Source: Liolophura sinensis (lineage: Eukaryota; Mollusca; Polyplacophora; Chitonida; Chitonidae). Taken from it: a stretch of DNA of 64,000 nt. The position numbers were made by a program, and so were the translations under genes. Positions 15,301 to 28,140 of this stretch are shown piece after piece. The notes beneath the pieces are model-generated. The model was not told the origin of the DNA and did not search any database. It worked only from the letters and a program-made list of their open reading frames with translations. Positions within the stretch are counted from its first letter, which is position 1. Every line of letters starts with the position of its first letter. The DNA lies in NCBI RefSeq assembly GCF_032854445.1, contig NC_088300.1, positions 64,640,984 through 64,704,983 of the forward strand, given 5' to 3'.

Positions 15301-18300
15301 CCTGAAATCTTCAGAACTCCTGAAGATGTGTTGTCACACATTGCCGATAAGCATCAAAGGAAGACGCATGCTTGCCCATACTGTGATAATCAATTTGAGA
15401 GGAAGGCGGATGTGCAGCAACACATCGATCGCAGACATGAGACTCGGGTGCGCCAAATAGATGAGTCCAGCCCGAAAAAAGTAAAACCAGACACGGTAGC
15501 CCCAGTGAGGAAAGCTACTCGACCAGACCCGATGTGTACGCCGCAGAGAGGAAGTAGGAAGCAGGCGGAAAAGACTTCTGAGTACGTCCCGGTGATTTTA
15601 GAAGACACAGCTTCACCTAACTGACCTACTGGCGAATGCAACGATCGCCAATGCCGTGAAACCCAATCGGGCGTACGCACGAACACAGGGCCAGCGGCAG
15701 CTGCAGGAAGATTAGCGGATGCTTCGACGCAGACGGTGACGACGACTGAAATGGCTAAGGTGGTCCGAACTGGCGGGGCGGAGATGGGGACCGAGTGTTA
15801 TGGTGTGGCTCGTAAGTATACGTGGACCTGGGTAACTCAAGGAATTTGAGTGATTCTAGAGGTTTTTATAAGGACGCTTTGTGATATGTGAACTGTGAAT
15901 CTGTTAACAACATTATGCTCATCTTTCCATTTAACACTCGTGAGCACATTCCAAGGTATTTATCTTGACTTTTCAAAAACATTCTGGGACTCGTCTCTTG
16001 GACGAAGTCGGACGGGGGCGTGGGTAATGTTAGAAACTGTTTATCTTTACATGCATATATTGTCTCATCTACAAATGTTATCTTGTCACTTCACTGTTAA
16101 CACTTATTCCCCTCTGAATTGTTGTCATTATATATAAAAAGTCCGTCACAATACCACAGTCTATTTTTTAAACCACTCAACTCGACTTTACCCATAATGC
16201 ACACATGACAGACACAAGATTTCACTTCACCTTGCCATATAAGAAAACTCACCAGACGGTGGAGAGTGTGACAGTCATGTGCAATCACAACTTGCTTCCC
16301 ATATCCATGATCAATAAGGTACTTGATGTTCTGTATGCGGACTCCGTCATTGGGCATGTCCACCTTTTGGTTGAATTGGTAATGAGCCACTTCTAGCCCA
16401 AACAGGTCATATTCACAGAATATCCCAGTCTCTGCCAGTTCTGTCAGCTTCTCCTGGTGGTATATGGTTCCTGCAGCACAGAGATGTTGGGTGAAAATTT
16501 CTGTACAAAGCATTACCATGCTTTAATTTGCACAGTATATGCTGTTATTGTCTCACAAAAATGTGTGTCGTCTGCTTGGATCACATCTTTGAAATGCTTG
16601 TATTATATCTGAGCTACTGTACTTGACCTGTAATTCACCCCCAAAAATTCAGCTTTAGACACAAAATACAAGAAACTTACAATTTCCCAGTAGTATCTCA
16701 GAACACCTTTCTAAGAACTACACCCAGAATCACACAAAATTAGTAACTTTATAGAATAGCCATAGGCAAAATGTTTATAGTTCAAATACATTTTCATTTG
16801 TGGTGTCTGAATGGTGTATAGGTTTTCAGTAGTGTGTGGACTGTGTCTAGGTTTTGAATTTTGTCTGGACTGTCTAAGTTTTTGGTTGAGCCTGGAGAGT
16901 GTCTAGGTTTTGCATAGTGTCTGGAGTGTGCCTTGGTTTTGTGTTGTGTTTGGGGAGTATCTAGGTTTTTGGTTGTGTCTGGACTGTGACTTGGTTCTGA
17001 GTGGTGTCTGGACTGTGTCTTGGTTTAGAGTGGTGTCTGGACTGCATCTTGGTTTTGGGTTGTGTCTGGACTGAGTCTTGGTTTTTGGTTCTGTCTGGAG
17101 AGTGTCTAGATTTTGCATTGTGTCTAGACTGTGTATAGGTTTTGCCTTGTGACTGAACTGTGTCTTGGTTTTGAGTGGTTTCTGAACTGTGTCTAGGTTT
17201 TGCATTGTGTTTGGACTGTGTCTAAGTTTTGGATTGTGTATGGAGAGTGTCTAGGTTTTGCACTGTCTCTGAACTGTGTCTTGGTTTTGGGTTGCGTCTG
17301 GACTGTGTCTAGGTTTTGGGTTGTGTCTGGACTGTCTTGGTTTTGGGTAGTGTCTAGATTGTGTCTTGGTTTTGAGTGGAGTCTGGACTGTTTCTTGGTT
17401 TTGGGTGGTGTCTAGATTGTGTCTTGGTTTTGGGTGGTGTCTAGATTGTGTCTTGGTTTTGGGTGGTGTCTAGATTGTGTCTTGGTTTTGAGTGGTGTCT
17501 GGATTGTGTCTTGGTTTTGGGTGGTGTCTGGATTGTATCATGGTTTTGGGTGGTGTCTGGATTGTGTCTTGGTTTGAGTGGAGTCTGGACTGTTTCTTGG
17601 TTTTGGGTGGTGTCTGAATTGTTCATTTCTCAACTGTTCCTCAGTGCTGCCTGGGCTGATGAAATAATGTCTGTATTTACACATACTTTTAATTTTGAGT
17701 ATTTCAGGCACTTACTGTCCAGATGCGACATGACGGTTTTGTCTATCCTACCCCCTGCCTCCTGTAAGACACGGATGACCTCCATGGGTGAGTCCTCCCC
17801 TCTCCCTGGGTGGATGATGACGGGACAGCCGAGGGAAGACTGGACCTGAGCTCCTGCCTGGAGGACACGCCTTTCCACGTCTACAGTCACAGTTTTGACT
17901 CAATACATATCTACCACTAGACTAAAGGCAAATTCACCCCACCCCAGCAGAAGATAATGCTTTATATACAAACCTGTTACATTCACCACCATTTTCTTAG
18001 TCAGTTCTCATCGTCATATGACTGAAAAATTGTTAAGTACAACGTTAAACCCAAAGCACTCACTCACTCCCTCTTAGTCATATCCTTGTGACTATCCACA
18101 TACCTCCAACCAAAGCATCACAGTCTACTATATTAGCCACCCCAGCAACCCAGCTCCGACATTGCCCACCTGTACTACCAAGTGTAACAGAGCTTACCAG
18201 CTGATGATTTAAAGCAGTCATCTTTGGGTTTGGAGTCCATGCTTCAACCACTGGACTAAAGGGAGGAAACTCTTGCTCTGTTCATGGCCTTACACACGAG

Positions 18301-21300
18301 GAATACAAGTGTTCATTTCAGACCTTCACGACATGGCAGAATGACTAACAAACACTGCCATCAGGATGGTTTGGATGATTGAAATACTGTCCTGTTTAAA
18401 ACTTCTCATGACTTGATGTGAATCACTAGGCATTTGCTTAGGTGGTACAGACAAAATAGCAGCAAATTTTATACTCTCGCCATCAAAATCAAATAAATAA
18501 AATAAACAAATTTTATATCTGAGGCAGCCCAATCTGCAGAAATAGGGGAGATGCCAAAAATTTATGGATGAACAGCCGTACAGACAGACGTACAGACAGA
18601 CACACAGATGTACGGACAGACAGACAAGTTCTGTGAGGTCAGTTTCATCTGGCTCTGTCCCATTCAATCCATCCATAAACCCGACAACAGATTGGATCAG
18701 CTTCACTAAGCAATGATGAGGATTTTGTATATTTTTTATGGAGCTTTCAGAAAGCTTTTCAGAGTGATTTTGAAGAATGACTAAATCACCTGTGAGTGGC
18801 CATGAGCACCCCAGTTCTCCGATGACCCCACACTTGATATCTGTGCCATCAGTACCCTGGGTTATATCCTGTACCATTGTCTCTGCCAGTTGTTCTACAC
18901 TCATCCCACGAACCTCAGCGCTCAGTGATGCTTCAAAATAATAACCTGGGACAAATAATACAGACTGAGTAAAGTAGGGTTGTTTCCAAGCCTTCTAATA
19001 TCCAACTGATTTACCACCAATGGGCGTAGTTTAATTCACCAATATTATTTTATTCATGCCATAATTTGATAAAATACTACTGTCCATAGGAGGCTTGCAG
19101 CGGTCAAATACGTTGCCGGTCAAAGGCTGTCACATTCAGACAAATAATAATACTTTTCAGTTCCAATTTTACAGTGGCAATCCATTCCAAGGTGATTCTC
19201 TGATACCTTCAGACGATGTTTAATGATAATAAAGAGTGCTCATCTTACAAACATGTATATGATTATAATTTAATAAACCACTCAGTAGGGATGGTGACTG
19301 GCAAAGTGCAGTGGTTTACCCCAGGCATTTCTATTCCCCACTGCCAGATTTTGCCAGAGACAGGTAACTGGCAAAGTGCAGTGGTTTACCCCAGGCATTT
19401 CTATTCCCCACTGCCAGATTTTGTCAGGGACTGGTAACTGGCAATGTGCAGTGGTTTACCCCAGGCATTTCTATTGCCCATTGCCAGATTTTGTCAGGGA
19501 CTGGTAACTGGCAAAGTGCAGTGGTCTACCCCAAGCATTTCTATTCCCTACTGCCAGATTTTGTCATATAATTCAAAAATTCTTGAACACACCAATGAAA
19601 TAACTAATAAATAAACTGAAAACGAAAATCCGTTACACTTATCCAAACTGTTAAATGACGAGGAAGCTCCCCCATTACATTAAAATCGATGAAGCCTGTA
19701 CACATCCTAGAAATCACATACTGATTTGTTTGTTTGATTGGTGATTTACGCCATACTCAAGAATATTTCACTTATATGACAGCAGCCAGCATTATGGTTT
19801 GATGAAATTGGGCAGAGCGCTGAAGAAACCCACGACCATCCACAGGTTGCACACATTCAACTTAAACAGTTGTCTGCATGACATACTCAAAAAATTTTCA
19901 TTTACTGTATATGATGGATATCAGTTTATAAATGCCTGGGGTAAACCACTAACCTATGGTAAGTTACTGACAACTTTCCTACCTGTGACATACAGTTATA
20001 TGCACATCGTATTAAAGAAAAAGCTGTTCTCAATGAATGTTGTGCCACAATACGGCTCAAATATTTCTGCTGTGGTGTTAAGCCATAATCATTCATTCAA
20101 AGAATGTTATAAACTATACAAACACAGCAAAGATGACAAAAATATTGACTGTACCTGTGCCAGCAATGACGTGTACACACGACTCTTCTGAAGCTCGCTT
20201 CACAAACTTGATGTCCCGATGTAGACCAACTGTGGTGTTCTCAACCACTGCAGATCCACCATATTTCTGCAAAGATCCATGTTTGTTCTAAAACTTAAAG
20301 TTTTAGGCTAAACCAACTTTATGTTGTATTTTACAGGCAAGCCGACACTAAAAAAATCCAAACCTGAATAAGAACGAAATGAAAATCTACATACTTTTCA
20401 TCTTGTACCATTTTGATGCTTTAGTGATTTTTTTTCTCTCAGTTTTTCAAGGTTTTAGGATCATGTAAATATGTCTTCAAAAGGAAAAGCTCTTCCTTGA
20501 TAAAAAGCTATGAAAGATACTCGGCCATTTCTGTGCATGCACTTTTCCACATACAGTATGTCAAGTCAAAAGATTTACATATTAAAAAACAACCTCAAAA
20601 TGTTCATTTCCTGAGAGGTAGGCAACAACATTAACCTTTCTAAATGTACATGCCTTTCCACAAAATGCAACTAACATTTCAATCAGAACTCAGATATATA
20701 TGCTCATCTTACAGATCATCTGATATAAAATTTGACTAACCTTAAAATTTTGAAGTTCCTCTATCACGTATTTCTGTGCCGAGTTGTAATTGAGATTTGG
20801 TCTGTGGCTGAAACTGAAAAAGATGGGCACCTATTACGTTGTGAATGGTCACATTTATGTGTGAAGGAAATTGGACAGAGCCAGGAGAAAACCCTCACCC
20901 TTTGTTGGGTGTCCAACAAACTTTCTGACGTAAGAGAACAAATATTTTTATTCTAAAATAGTAGAAAAAATTTAACATCAGATTTGCGCTGATTAATTTT
21001 TTGCCAAACAAAAAAGCCTCTTTAAAATTCAGTTCTAGTCTGAGCATTCTTTTAGTTAGTCCACCAAAATGTGCTAGCAGACATTCCAGGCTATGTGTGG
21101 CCGAACTTGAATTTTAGGTAAGCTCGACTTAATCAAGCATGACCATGACTACAGGATTTAACCCAGAAAATCATATCTCCACTGTCAGCCAATCAACATC
21201 GATTCTATATCCCTTTGAGCTGTGTGATCATATAGAAATTTGTAAAGAGATACAACACGGATATTGGCGAATCCATCCCAGGTTTTCCATGGTAATGGGA

Positions 21301-22325
21301 GCATTCTGTTTCTCTGCCACCATGGGGTCTCCATCTCTAGGGGCCAAGGCAAAGCTGTAGTTCATGGACAGGTGCTCATGGGTGTGGGTTATCCCCAGCT
21401 CCTCGGGGTCAATCAGCCCTAACACTGTAACAATTATACAAGCAACATATAAGTGGCTCCTATACTTATATAATTTATGATCAGAGAACAATTGATTAGT
21501 CAGCACAATATAAGCAGTGTGTTGTAAAGATGCTAATGCACAAAAATATTTAAACATTTCTTGTCTTATGAAATATACATAAGCCTACCCTAACTCCTCA
21601 ACCTTTTCACATAAACAAGAGCAAATTTCAGTGCAATTTATACATATTTTTAATTTGATTTTGGAGACAAAACTACATATTGGTTGGACTGGGCAATGTC
21701 TGGGTTTCACAAAAAGTATAATTTGGGCATTCCACACAGTATAATGCCTTCAGAATATGCTTAAATAGAAACACCCTGCAAACATGTGAACAGGTTAAAG
21801 AATTACAGTATTTCAATTCATGGACTGAGATTTTGTTCAAAATTAAATGGAGTCTGCATGCCCACTTGAACTTAATATATGTGGTAGCATGACACGTATA
21901 TATTGCCTACTAGTATGTACAGGCATCTGGGACTATCGGGTACATGTATAGGCCTATTAGCCAATCCTAAAACAATTCTAGGGATAGCCTTAAAAATCCT
22001 ACTGTTGTAGGGCTAGCCCTAAAATTTAGTTCAATTAAATTAAACATTGAGGTCTATTTTCCACAACCTCAACGTTTCATTTAATTGAGCTACCTAACCT
22101 TGTGCTATGTCAACTCATGAAGTTTTGCTTAATACCGATGAAAAATTGTTTGATACTGACAAGCAAAATCTACATCTGATTGTGGGTGATATACTATACA
22201 GTATTCTTGGGTAGGCCACCGTAGTAAACTGCGGCTGTATCAAGCCCGTCCTTCGCTGGTACTATCATCTGATGGGCACGCAGGCCTACCTCACCTGTTT
22301 GGATTTTCCCCCTGGGAACAGTCAT
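12356..22325 (-). CDS. PTER: Phosphotriesterase-related protein, complete, 8 exons
   Basis: Amidohydrolase-superfamily TIM-barrel enzyme of the phosphotriesterase-related family, reported in mammals to act on N-acetyltaurine. Coding exons in gene order: 22295-22325, 21259-21424, 20741-20813, 20155-20266, 18790-18945, 17716-17880, 16253-16470, 12356-12490; total 1056 bp, 351 aa plus stop (human is 349 aa). All seven junctions keep frame with GT-AG sites. Expected metal ligands are all present: H26 and H28 in THEH, E171 in GELGCSW (the bridging Glu of PTER-type enzymes), H203 in VIIHPGR, H232 in MSHLD and D300 in AHDCHT. The start [13 protein letters not shown] aligns with family N-termini. The ending NPRRWLAFF matches the family C-terminus. 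A TTTATT at 12303-12308 could be its poly(A) signal. The last intron (12491-16252) holds an antisense retrotransposon relic, intron 6 a GT-rich minisatellite, and intron 4 a 70 bp array plus a SINE piece. Confidence 0.96.
12557..13410 (+). pseudogene. Retroelement gag C-terminus and protease relic
   Basis: Open from about 12557. Contains a charged region, a CCHC-like knuckle starting [10 protein letters not shown] (the expected His is replaced: C-x2-C-x4-D...C), then the aspartic protease motif [11 protein letters not shown] at about 12990-13023 and its C-terminal signature [12 protein letters not shown] at about 13204-13239. A TGA at 13132-13134 interrupts the protease in frame, and the frame ends at a TGA at 13408-13410. 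Confidence 0.88.
13437..14175 (+). pseudogene. Retroelement RT C-terminal and RNase H relic
   Basis: Begins abruptly at KCQLF...VTFLGH, which in intact elements follows the RT catalytic YxDD box. The fingers/palm region is absent, so a deletion joins the protease end to the RT thumb. Downstream: a block of the [19 protein letters not shown] type, an RNase H start [16 protein letters not shown], and the IHHRPGR...NADALSR ending at about 14105-14160. Several frame changes and stops. Confidence 0.88.
14220..15262 (+). pseudogene. Retroelement integrase relic with chromodomain-side tail
   Basis: Zinc-binding segment with CQSYTAC at about 14340, catalytic core start AMDLMGPLP with its first Asp, and a second Asp in RILYTDC; the segment carrying the final Glu is lost. 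After a gap, the C-terminal [16 protein letters not shown] domain (about 14792-14840) and KWWSGPHE survive. A later frame (14978-15262) ends with [17 protein letters not shown], like the tails of gypsy polyproteins. Confidence 0.85.
15280..15849 (+). CDS. Two-C2H2-zinc-finger ORF downstream of retroelement pol
   Basis: ATG at 15280 opens 114 codons to a TGA at 15622-15624; the same frame then stays open to a TGA at 15847-15849. Residues 4-26 form a C2H2 finger (CPLC...HIADKH) and residues 32-54 a second (CPYC...HIDRRH), followed by a basic, Pro/Ser/Lys-rich region. Base composition is richer in GC than the surrounding intron, as in the pol relic. It lies 15 bp after the pol tail, so it is probably the element's own third ORF rather than a host gene. 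The fingers could bind DNA or RNA; function unknown. Host exaptation cannot be excluded but a stop splits the longer frame. Confidence 0.65.
16800..17632. repeat. PTER: GT-rich minisatellite, 29 bp period, in PTER intron 6
   Basis: About 28 units of the kind GTGTCTAGATTGTGTCTTGG plus TTTTGGGTG. Exact 29 bp spacing holds at 17411-17498. The plus strand is strongly G/T with few C and A, so the PTER transcript is A/C-rich here. The array lies between exons 6 and 7. Long ORFs in several frames on both strands are by-products. Confidence 0.93.
18572..18630. repeat. GACA-type microsatellite
   Basis: Imperfect ACAGACAGACGTACAGACAG and similar tetranucleotide runs in PTER intron 5. Confidence 0.8.
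19288..19566. repeat. PTER: Tandem array, 70 bp period, four copies
   Basis: Copies begin near 19298, 19368, 19438 and 19508, all sharing CTGGCAAAGTGCAGTGGTTT and ...CATTTCTATTCCCCACTGCC with few differences. Lies in PTER intron 4. Confidence 0.95.
19726..19851 (-). mobile_element. SINE 3' part in PTER intron 4
   Basis: Reverse orientation (same strand as PTER). Reads TTTGATTGGTGATTTACGCC then ATACTCAAGAATATTTCACTT, through ACCCACGACCATCCACAGG. The tRNA-like head is missing. Confidence 0.85.
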
Positions 22326-24600
22326 TCTGCTGTGAAGACTAGGTCACCGACTGAAGCTCCCTTACTGTCTATAGCAGTACATCATCTGTACGGGTCACAG
22401 TGTTATTAGCAGTATTCAGTTCCATTTCTTGCAACTCGTAACCTAGTTAAAGAGATCCCAGCGTGATAATAATACCGCTGTCTTGAATTATACCGTACAG
22501 TATCTGGAGTTTAATGTGACGAAAACTATTCATTTACCACACGTGCATATTACCAAAAAGTATACACACTTGCGAAAAAATGGAACAATTCTGCAGGTAG
22601 TAACAATGTTAAGATCTGTGTTCAGTTATCTATAAATGAAGAAGCGCGAAATCTGTAAAACAGCAAGAGTTCCCCTTCCACGGTGAATGAGACACTTTCG
22701 TTCAGCTATCATCTATTATATGATTTACGTGTCAGTGAACATTCCGCTCCATATCATTTTAATTGTTAGCGGTAGAGAAGTTAAGATTACAACATACTAC
22801 ACCACATTTTTTTTTTGGAGGTAATGTAAATGACATTTTGTCTCTGTTGACAGCAGGCCTTTGTTGGACCTGGGACTGATATAATTGTTGTATTAATCCC
22901 AGGTTTTACTGAACTCGGGGATGATGCATGTACTTCCCTTACAGCCTTCCTCTTGCTAGCCTTACAATAACCTCTGCCTCTGCAGTCTGCGTCTGTTGTC
23001 AGGGTTTCCGTGTGATATGATGGGTCGCAAAAGTCACATGTTAAAAAAAAATTAATGAAATAGGCATACTGTTTTCTTCCTTTTCATTTTCTTTTTTTTT
23101 TTTTTTTTGGTGCTGTATAAGCTATCAGAGTCAGTAAGTCTGTGGCATATTTAATGTGTTAATTTTTGCTGTTTGACAATTACAGAACCATTTAAACACA
23201 GGTAAATTTTGCTGTGGTATCATGTTATCAGCCAAGAGCTCCAAACATCATTTATAATAATCACAATTCTAATGTGCAAATCTGAAATCAATACAAGAGC
23301 TGTTTTTTTTCCTGTTTCCTTTTGCAACATCTTCTTCCATCAAGATATACACAAAATCACCCTAAGTTTAACCATTTGCAATCGCAGCCTCTTTGTTGCA
23401 TTCGTATGGTCATTCTTCAGCCACACAGCTGTGGACATAACATTACCCAGAATTGATGATTATACACACAGTGGCTGGATACATAGCTTTCCTATAAAAG
23501 GTCATTTTGTTTGACCTTTTGTCACCCACTAAAATACTTTCAACATTAAAACGTTTCAGTGTCAATTTAAAATGTTAATTCATTCAGAAGTCGGTATACA
23601 AAACTCTCAATGTTTCAGGTTACCTTTCTAAACATTTGAAAGGAAATATACCTGAATGTCTCTAATGGCTATAAAAATACACACCATTGCAGCAGCAGAA
23701 GAGAACAGTATTGTGGGGTATCATTCCACAAATGTATCCTTTCTCAATGTAGAATCTAACATAATTAATTATTTCACACTCTGACTTATAGTCTAAGGCC
23801 TCTAGTAAATCCAGTTTAAAGCATTCACACAGAAAAATCTGATTCTTGCATGGGTTGATACAGTTAAATTGACTCTTTTATACAGCGTTTTTATATTATT
23901 CAAGTTGATGATACATATGATGGTGGTAAAGCTACTGGGTAATAAAAGAAAACACTGCACTTCACCAAGTATAAATACTGATATATTTCAAATACAGATT
24001 GTTTTATCAATAAAAAACTTTTCTAACATACTCAAAAATCCAGAGGAGCAGCAAGAGACAGATTTGAACTTGTGATCTCTTCTATGAGAGGCTAAAGTTC
24101 ACGTAAAGGCAACGTCGGTTAAAAGACCATTAAACCGTGTTCGGAAACATACATGTAGTTCAGTTTTGGTTTTCAAAATTTTTTCAACTGAGTAGAATGC
24201 ACTTTGCATATTGGTCTTTTCTGGCCAGTGACGTCACACCAGCTTCGTGCAACTCAACACATCATAAACTACTAAACTTCTGCATTCATAATACACGTAC
24301 AAGTAGAGCTATGAATGCATTCGCCAACGAATCTTGAAGTATTTCTAGCAATAAATGCAGATGTCATATCACCAATACCCACTGGGTTTGACAGACCACT
24401 GCAGAACCCAAGTAGATGTGATTTAACAAAAAATGATGTACCTGTTTTCCTGGAGAGTGAGGAACTGATTTTGATCTGACTTATATTTTAAGTTAGTGAT
24501 TTTTTTTTGCTTTGAATTGACACCATGAAGCATTCTCTATTCAATGAACAGTTGAATAATAAGCACATTCAAGCAGGTTTAGTTATACAAATGAGATAAA
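22326..24600. other. Region upstream of PTER
   Basis: Should hold the PTER 5' UTR and promoter (transcribed leftwards from the ATG at 22325). I saw no TATA box or other gene, only homopolymer T runs near 22805 and 23091. Short ORFs such as 23209-23514 match nothing recognised. Confidence 0.4.
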
Positions 24601-25919
24601 CAAATTTATTAACCTTTCACGTGTACAATGGGGTGTCCACATTCGGCTGTGGGGCAGGAATATTGTATATAATATCATACGCTCTGAGTAATAACTGATA
24701 TAAAGTTAACAACGAAACGAAACCTGAAACAACAAGGCTTTCGATCCATTTACTATGCTTCAAAAAATGTATATAAAAACACAAACAACCTTCAGCCTGT
24801 GGGAACTCTCAAAGATTTAGGGCGCTCTTAAAATGTATGTCTTTTACACAGTGATGCACTCCTGGAAATTTCAAGTGAGAGAACTATTATGGATATTACC
24901 AGGGGAGACAACTTCTTAAAACAATTTTTTTCAATAATACAGAGGATTTAATGCAAGTTCCTATAGTTGATCATTTAAGTGGTAAGACAGATAGTAAAAG
25001 AACATGTCTCTATGTTCATTTTACATACTTCCATAGAATTTCCATAAAAAAAAAAAAAAAATTAATATATTATAATCACTGGCAGCTAAAATAGTAAATC
25101 AGAACCAAAGTTTCAGCAAATGTAACCAGTATTGAAAATTCCCCTGTTCATCAAACATGTGAACTTCTATATATAACATGATTATCTGTTCAGCATGGAA
25201 AAAGGTATGTATACTTGTATACTAAAAAATACTGCATTTGTACATACCAATATGTACAACATATAGGCTTTTGACAGTTACCTACACGAAACACAACACT
25301 TACAAATGGAAACAAAAATATACCAGAAGCTCCATAAATATTATACAATTATGGAAAGCTTAAAAATATCACACTTTAAATATAAAAGATAAAATTTTAA
25401 ATATGCTTAAATAGACCATTAATGACAAGTTTCACTGAAGACTACTATGTACAAACATGGTTAGTATCTGGCATTTATTGGCATATCATTTTAAAAAATC
25501 CTAGATATGACGAGTTGGTATATGGCAATGATTGGAGGGCACTTAACATATTGTCAGAGTGTATGACTGATAGTAATTGGCAGGTCACCTGGTGTAACAT
25601 TTTCTATTAACACCCAGCGTATATGTATCATTGCAAGTCACTAGATGCTTCCAAACTTCCGGACTCTGGTTTCACAAGATTATTTCAAGTTTGTCTCATG
25701 GGAACAGTAGATGTATAGTGCAATAGAACATGTACACAGACTACAACACCCCTACCCCCCACCTCCTGCCCAAACTCTACATTAGATCACTTTGAATTAT
25801 GCAAATAGCAGCAGGCTTAGATCTTTAATCCTGTCCAAATTATAGTCAGTTATGGTAATTAAACTTCTACAACATGCACCCAGTAGCAAATATATGGCCT
25901 ATATCCTCAATCCCACCCA

Positions 25920-26500
25920 AGTCATGGTGAGTGGCAAGTTGAGGCAAAGTTCTCAATACTGTCCAGGAGACAGTCAGTGACCAATCAGGCAAAATTCTAA
26001 AAGATGTACCCAATAGCAAGGTACTGATTCTCAATACTGTCCAGGAGACAGCTAGTGACCTATTAGGCAAAGTTCTAAAATATGTACTGAGTAGCAAGGG
26101 ATTGATTCTCAATACTGTCCAGGAGACAGTCAGTTACCAATTAGGTGAAGTTTTAGTACATATACCCAGTAAAAAGGTATTGATTCTCAATACTGTCAAG
26201 GAGACAGTCAGTTTACTAATTAGGCAAAGTTCTAAAACATATACCCTGTAGCAAGGTATTGATTCTCAATACTGTCCATGTGAGAGTCAATGACCAATTA
26301 GGCAAAGTTCTAATACATGTACCCAGTAGCACGGTAGAGATTCTACACACTGTCCATGAGAGTCAGTGACCAATTAGGGAACATTCTAAAACATGTACCC
26401 AGTAGCAGTAGATTCTCAATACTGTCCAGGAGACAGTGACAAATTAGGCAAAGTTCTAAGCCATGTAACCAGTAGCACGGCTTAGATCCTCAGTCTGGGA
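25920..26500. repeat. Tandem array, 78 bp period, ~7 copies
   Basis: Units share TCTCAATACTGTCCAGGAGA followed by CAGTCAGTGACCAATTAGGC and AAAGTTCTAAAACATGTACC. Starts at 25951, 26029, 26107, 26185 and 26264 show the 78-79 bp spacing. Confidence 0.93.
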
Positions 26501-27589
26501 TATAGTCAGTGGCCAAGTTGGAAAACTTGCACAACGAAAGTAGAGCGAAAAAATATTTTTGGATGAGAAGCATTGCTCTGAGCTTGCTGAAACATTGCCT
26601 TCTTAAAAAACCTTGCAAAATGTTGCACATGATGAAATCGCTGACAAATCTCTACCTTGCATTGAAGAGACGACTGGACATTCTCTATTGAACATGAAGT
26701 TCTCTATGATTTTAACTGCTGCCTAATCACCATTATTTGGGTTTATCCAGCAGCTTATTCAAAGACAAGGGAAAAGAAAACTCATATGATGCTTAGTGCA
26801 TGTTGAAAAGGCCCCCTACCAAAATTGGATCAAGTGCTATTACCCTGGCCCTACACTGGATATATGCCATAGTGCCTCTGCCCAAGTAATATATGCGTAG
26901 TCTTCAGTCATACAAATTGACAAGCCATTAGGAATTCATGTCACAACACAGGAAATATGTACTCAATTCTATAGTGACATAAAAATGGAACAATACTAAT
27001 GCACATTAATGATGGAAGACAAGTTTCACATTTCCAATATATACAACTTCTTGCTTTCCAGCCAGATTACTTTATAAATGCATCAAAACTACAAACCTCA
27101 AAATGGAATTAGTCTTCATGCCTATCAAATTATTATATGGCTTTGTTTAACATGATATCAAATTATAAAAATGATAATAAAAATGAGAAGGATAAACCTG
27201 TACAAATGTGATTTTGATTATACATGTTTGGAGTTACCGTGTTATCAAAAAACATTAACATACATTTACAGATTACACTGTATTAAAGAGAAATTTAAAA
27301 GAAAAAAAGTAATGTGTTAAGGCATTATGTAGGTAATTCAACAACTTTGGCAAATACGGGACAATGCTAACTATTACAAACACACTGTTTTCACGCACAA
27401 CTGTTTACCAGTAACTGTATAAGATCAATTCTGACATCTACAGGTGAGATGACATATTACTGGGTAATTATACAGCAAATAATTTCTTTATTACACCTTC
27501 TTCAGCCAATGCATGAAGACAGCAGATGTCTTCATTCATTGAAGCGCTATATCTAATCAGAAACCATGCATCTTGATGATCTACCTGTG

Positions 27590-28140
27590 GTATTCAACCT
27601 CCAAGTACTCCTTGCAAAAACATCCTCCAAGTACTACTTGCAAAAACATCCTCCAAGTACTCCTTGCAAAAACATCCTCCAAGTACTACTTGTAAAGACA
27701 TCCTCCAAGTACTACTTGTAAAGACATCCTCCAAGTACTATTTGCAGAGACAATCTCAAAGTACTCCTTGTAAAGACAAACCTCAAAGTATTACCTATAA
27801 AGATAACCTCAATGTGCTCCCCACAAAGACCACCCTTTAGGTATTACCTAAAGACAGCCGCAGTTTGCTCCCTGCAAAGACAACCTCAAAGTACTGGCAG
27901 CAAAGACAACCTCCATGTATTTTCTGTCAAGAAAACCTTCGATCATTCCTGCAAAAACCTCAAAATATTCCCTATAAGAACTACATGAAGGTATTCCCTG
28001 CACTGATTACATATTTATCAAAGTATTCCCTGCGTAGACCACGTTACGGTGTTTGCTGCCAGGAGGGCATTAAAGTATTTCCTGCATAGAATACATAAGA
28101 GTCTAACACAGACATCATCAAAACGTTCCCTGCACAGACG
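27590..28140. repeat. Minisatellite, 26 bp period, decaying rightwards
   Basis: Units like CCTCCAAGTACTACTTGCAA plus AAACAT are nearly identical at 27598-27740 and then drift to forms such as CTCAAAGTACTGGCAGCAAAG. About 20 units. Confidence 0.9.

Larger units (their letters stand above)
12550..15849 (+). mobile_element. Decayed Ty3/gypsy-type LTR retrotransposon in PTER intron 7
   Basis: Order gag zinc knuckle, protease, RT C-terminus, RNase H, integrase, then an extra zinc-finger ORF is diagnostic of a Ty3/gypsy-type element. It lies antisense to PTER. Internal stops, frame changes and loss of the RT palm show it is dead. LTRs were not identified: a purine-rich CGGACGGGGGCGTGGG at about 16010-16025 followed by TAATGTTAG could be a polypurine tract and LTR start, but no matching 5' LTR was found, so the boundaries are approximate. 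Parts are listed separately. Confidence 0.92.

Noticed and set aside
16903-17849. Long Thr/Gln/Lys-rich minus ORFs and Trp/Val-rich plus ORFs
   Set aside because: By-products of the stop-poor GT-rich 29 bp array inside PTER intron 6.
18180-18260. Possible tRNA-like sequence on the minus strand (TAGTCCAGTGGTTGAAGC)
   Set aside because: An A-box-like stretch only; no convincing B-box at the right distance or foldable cloverleaf.
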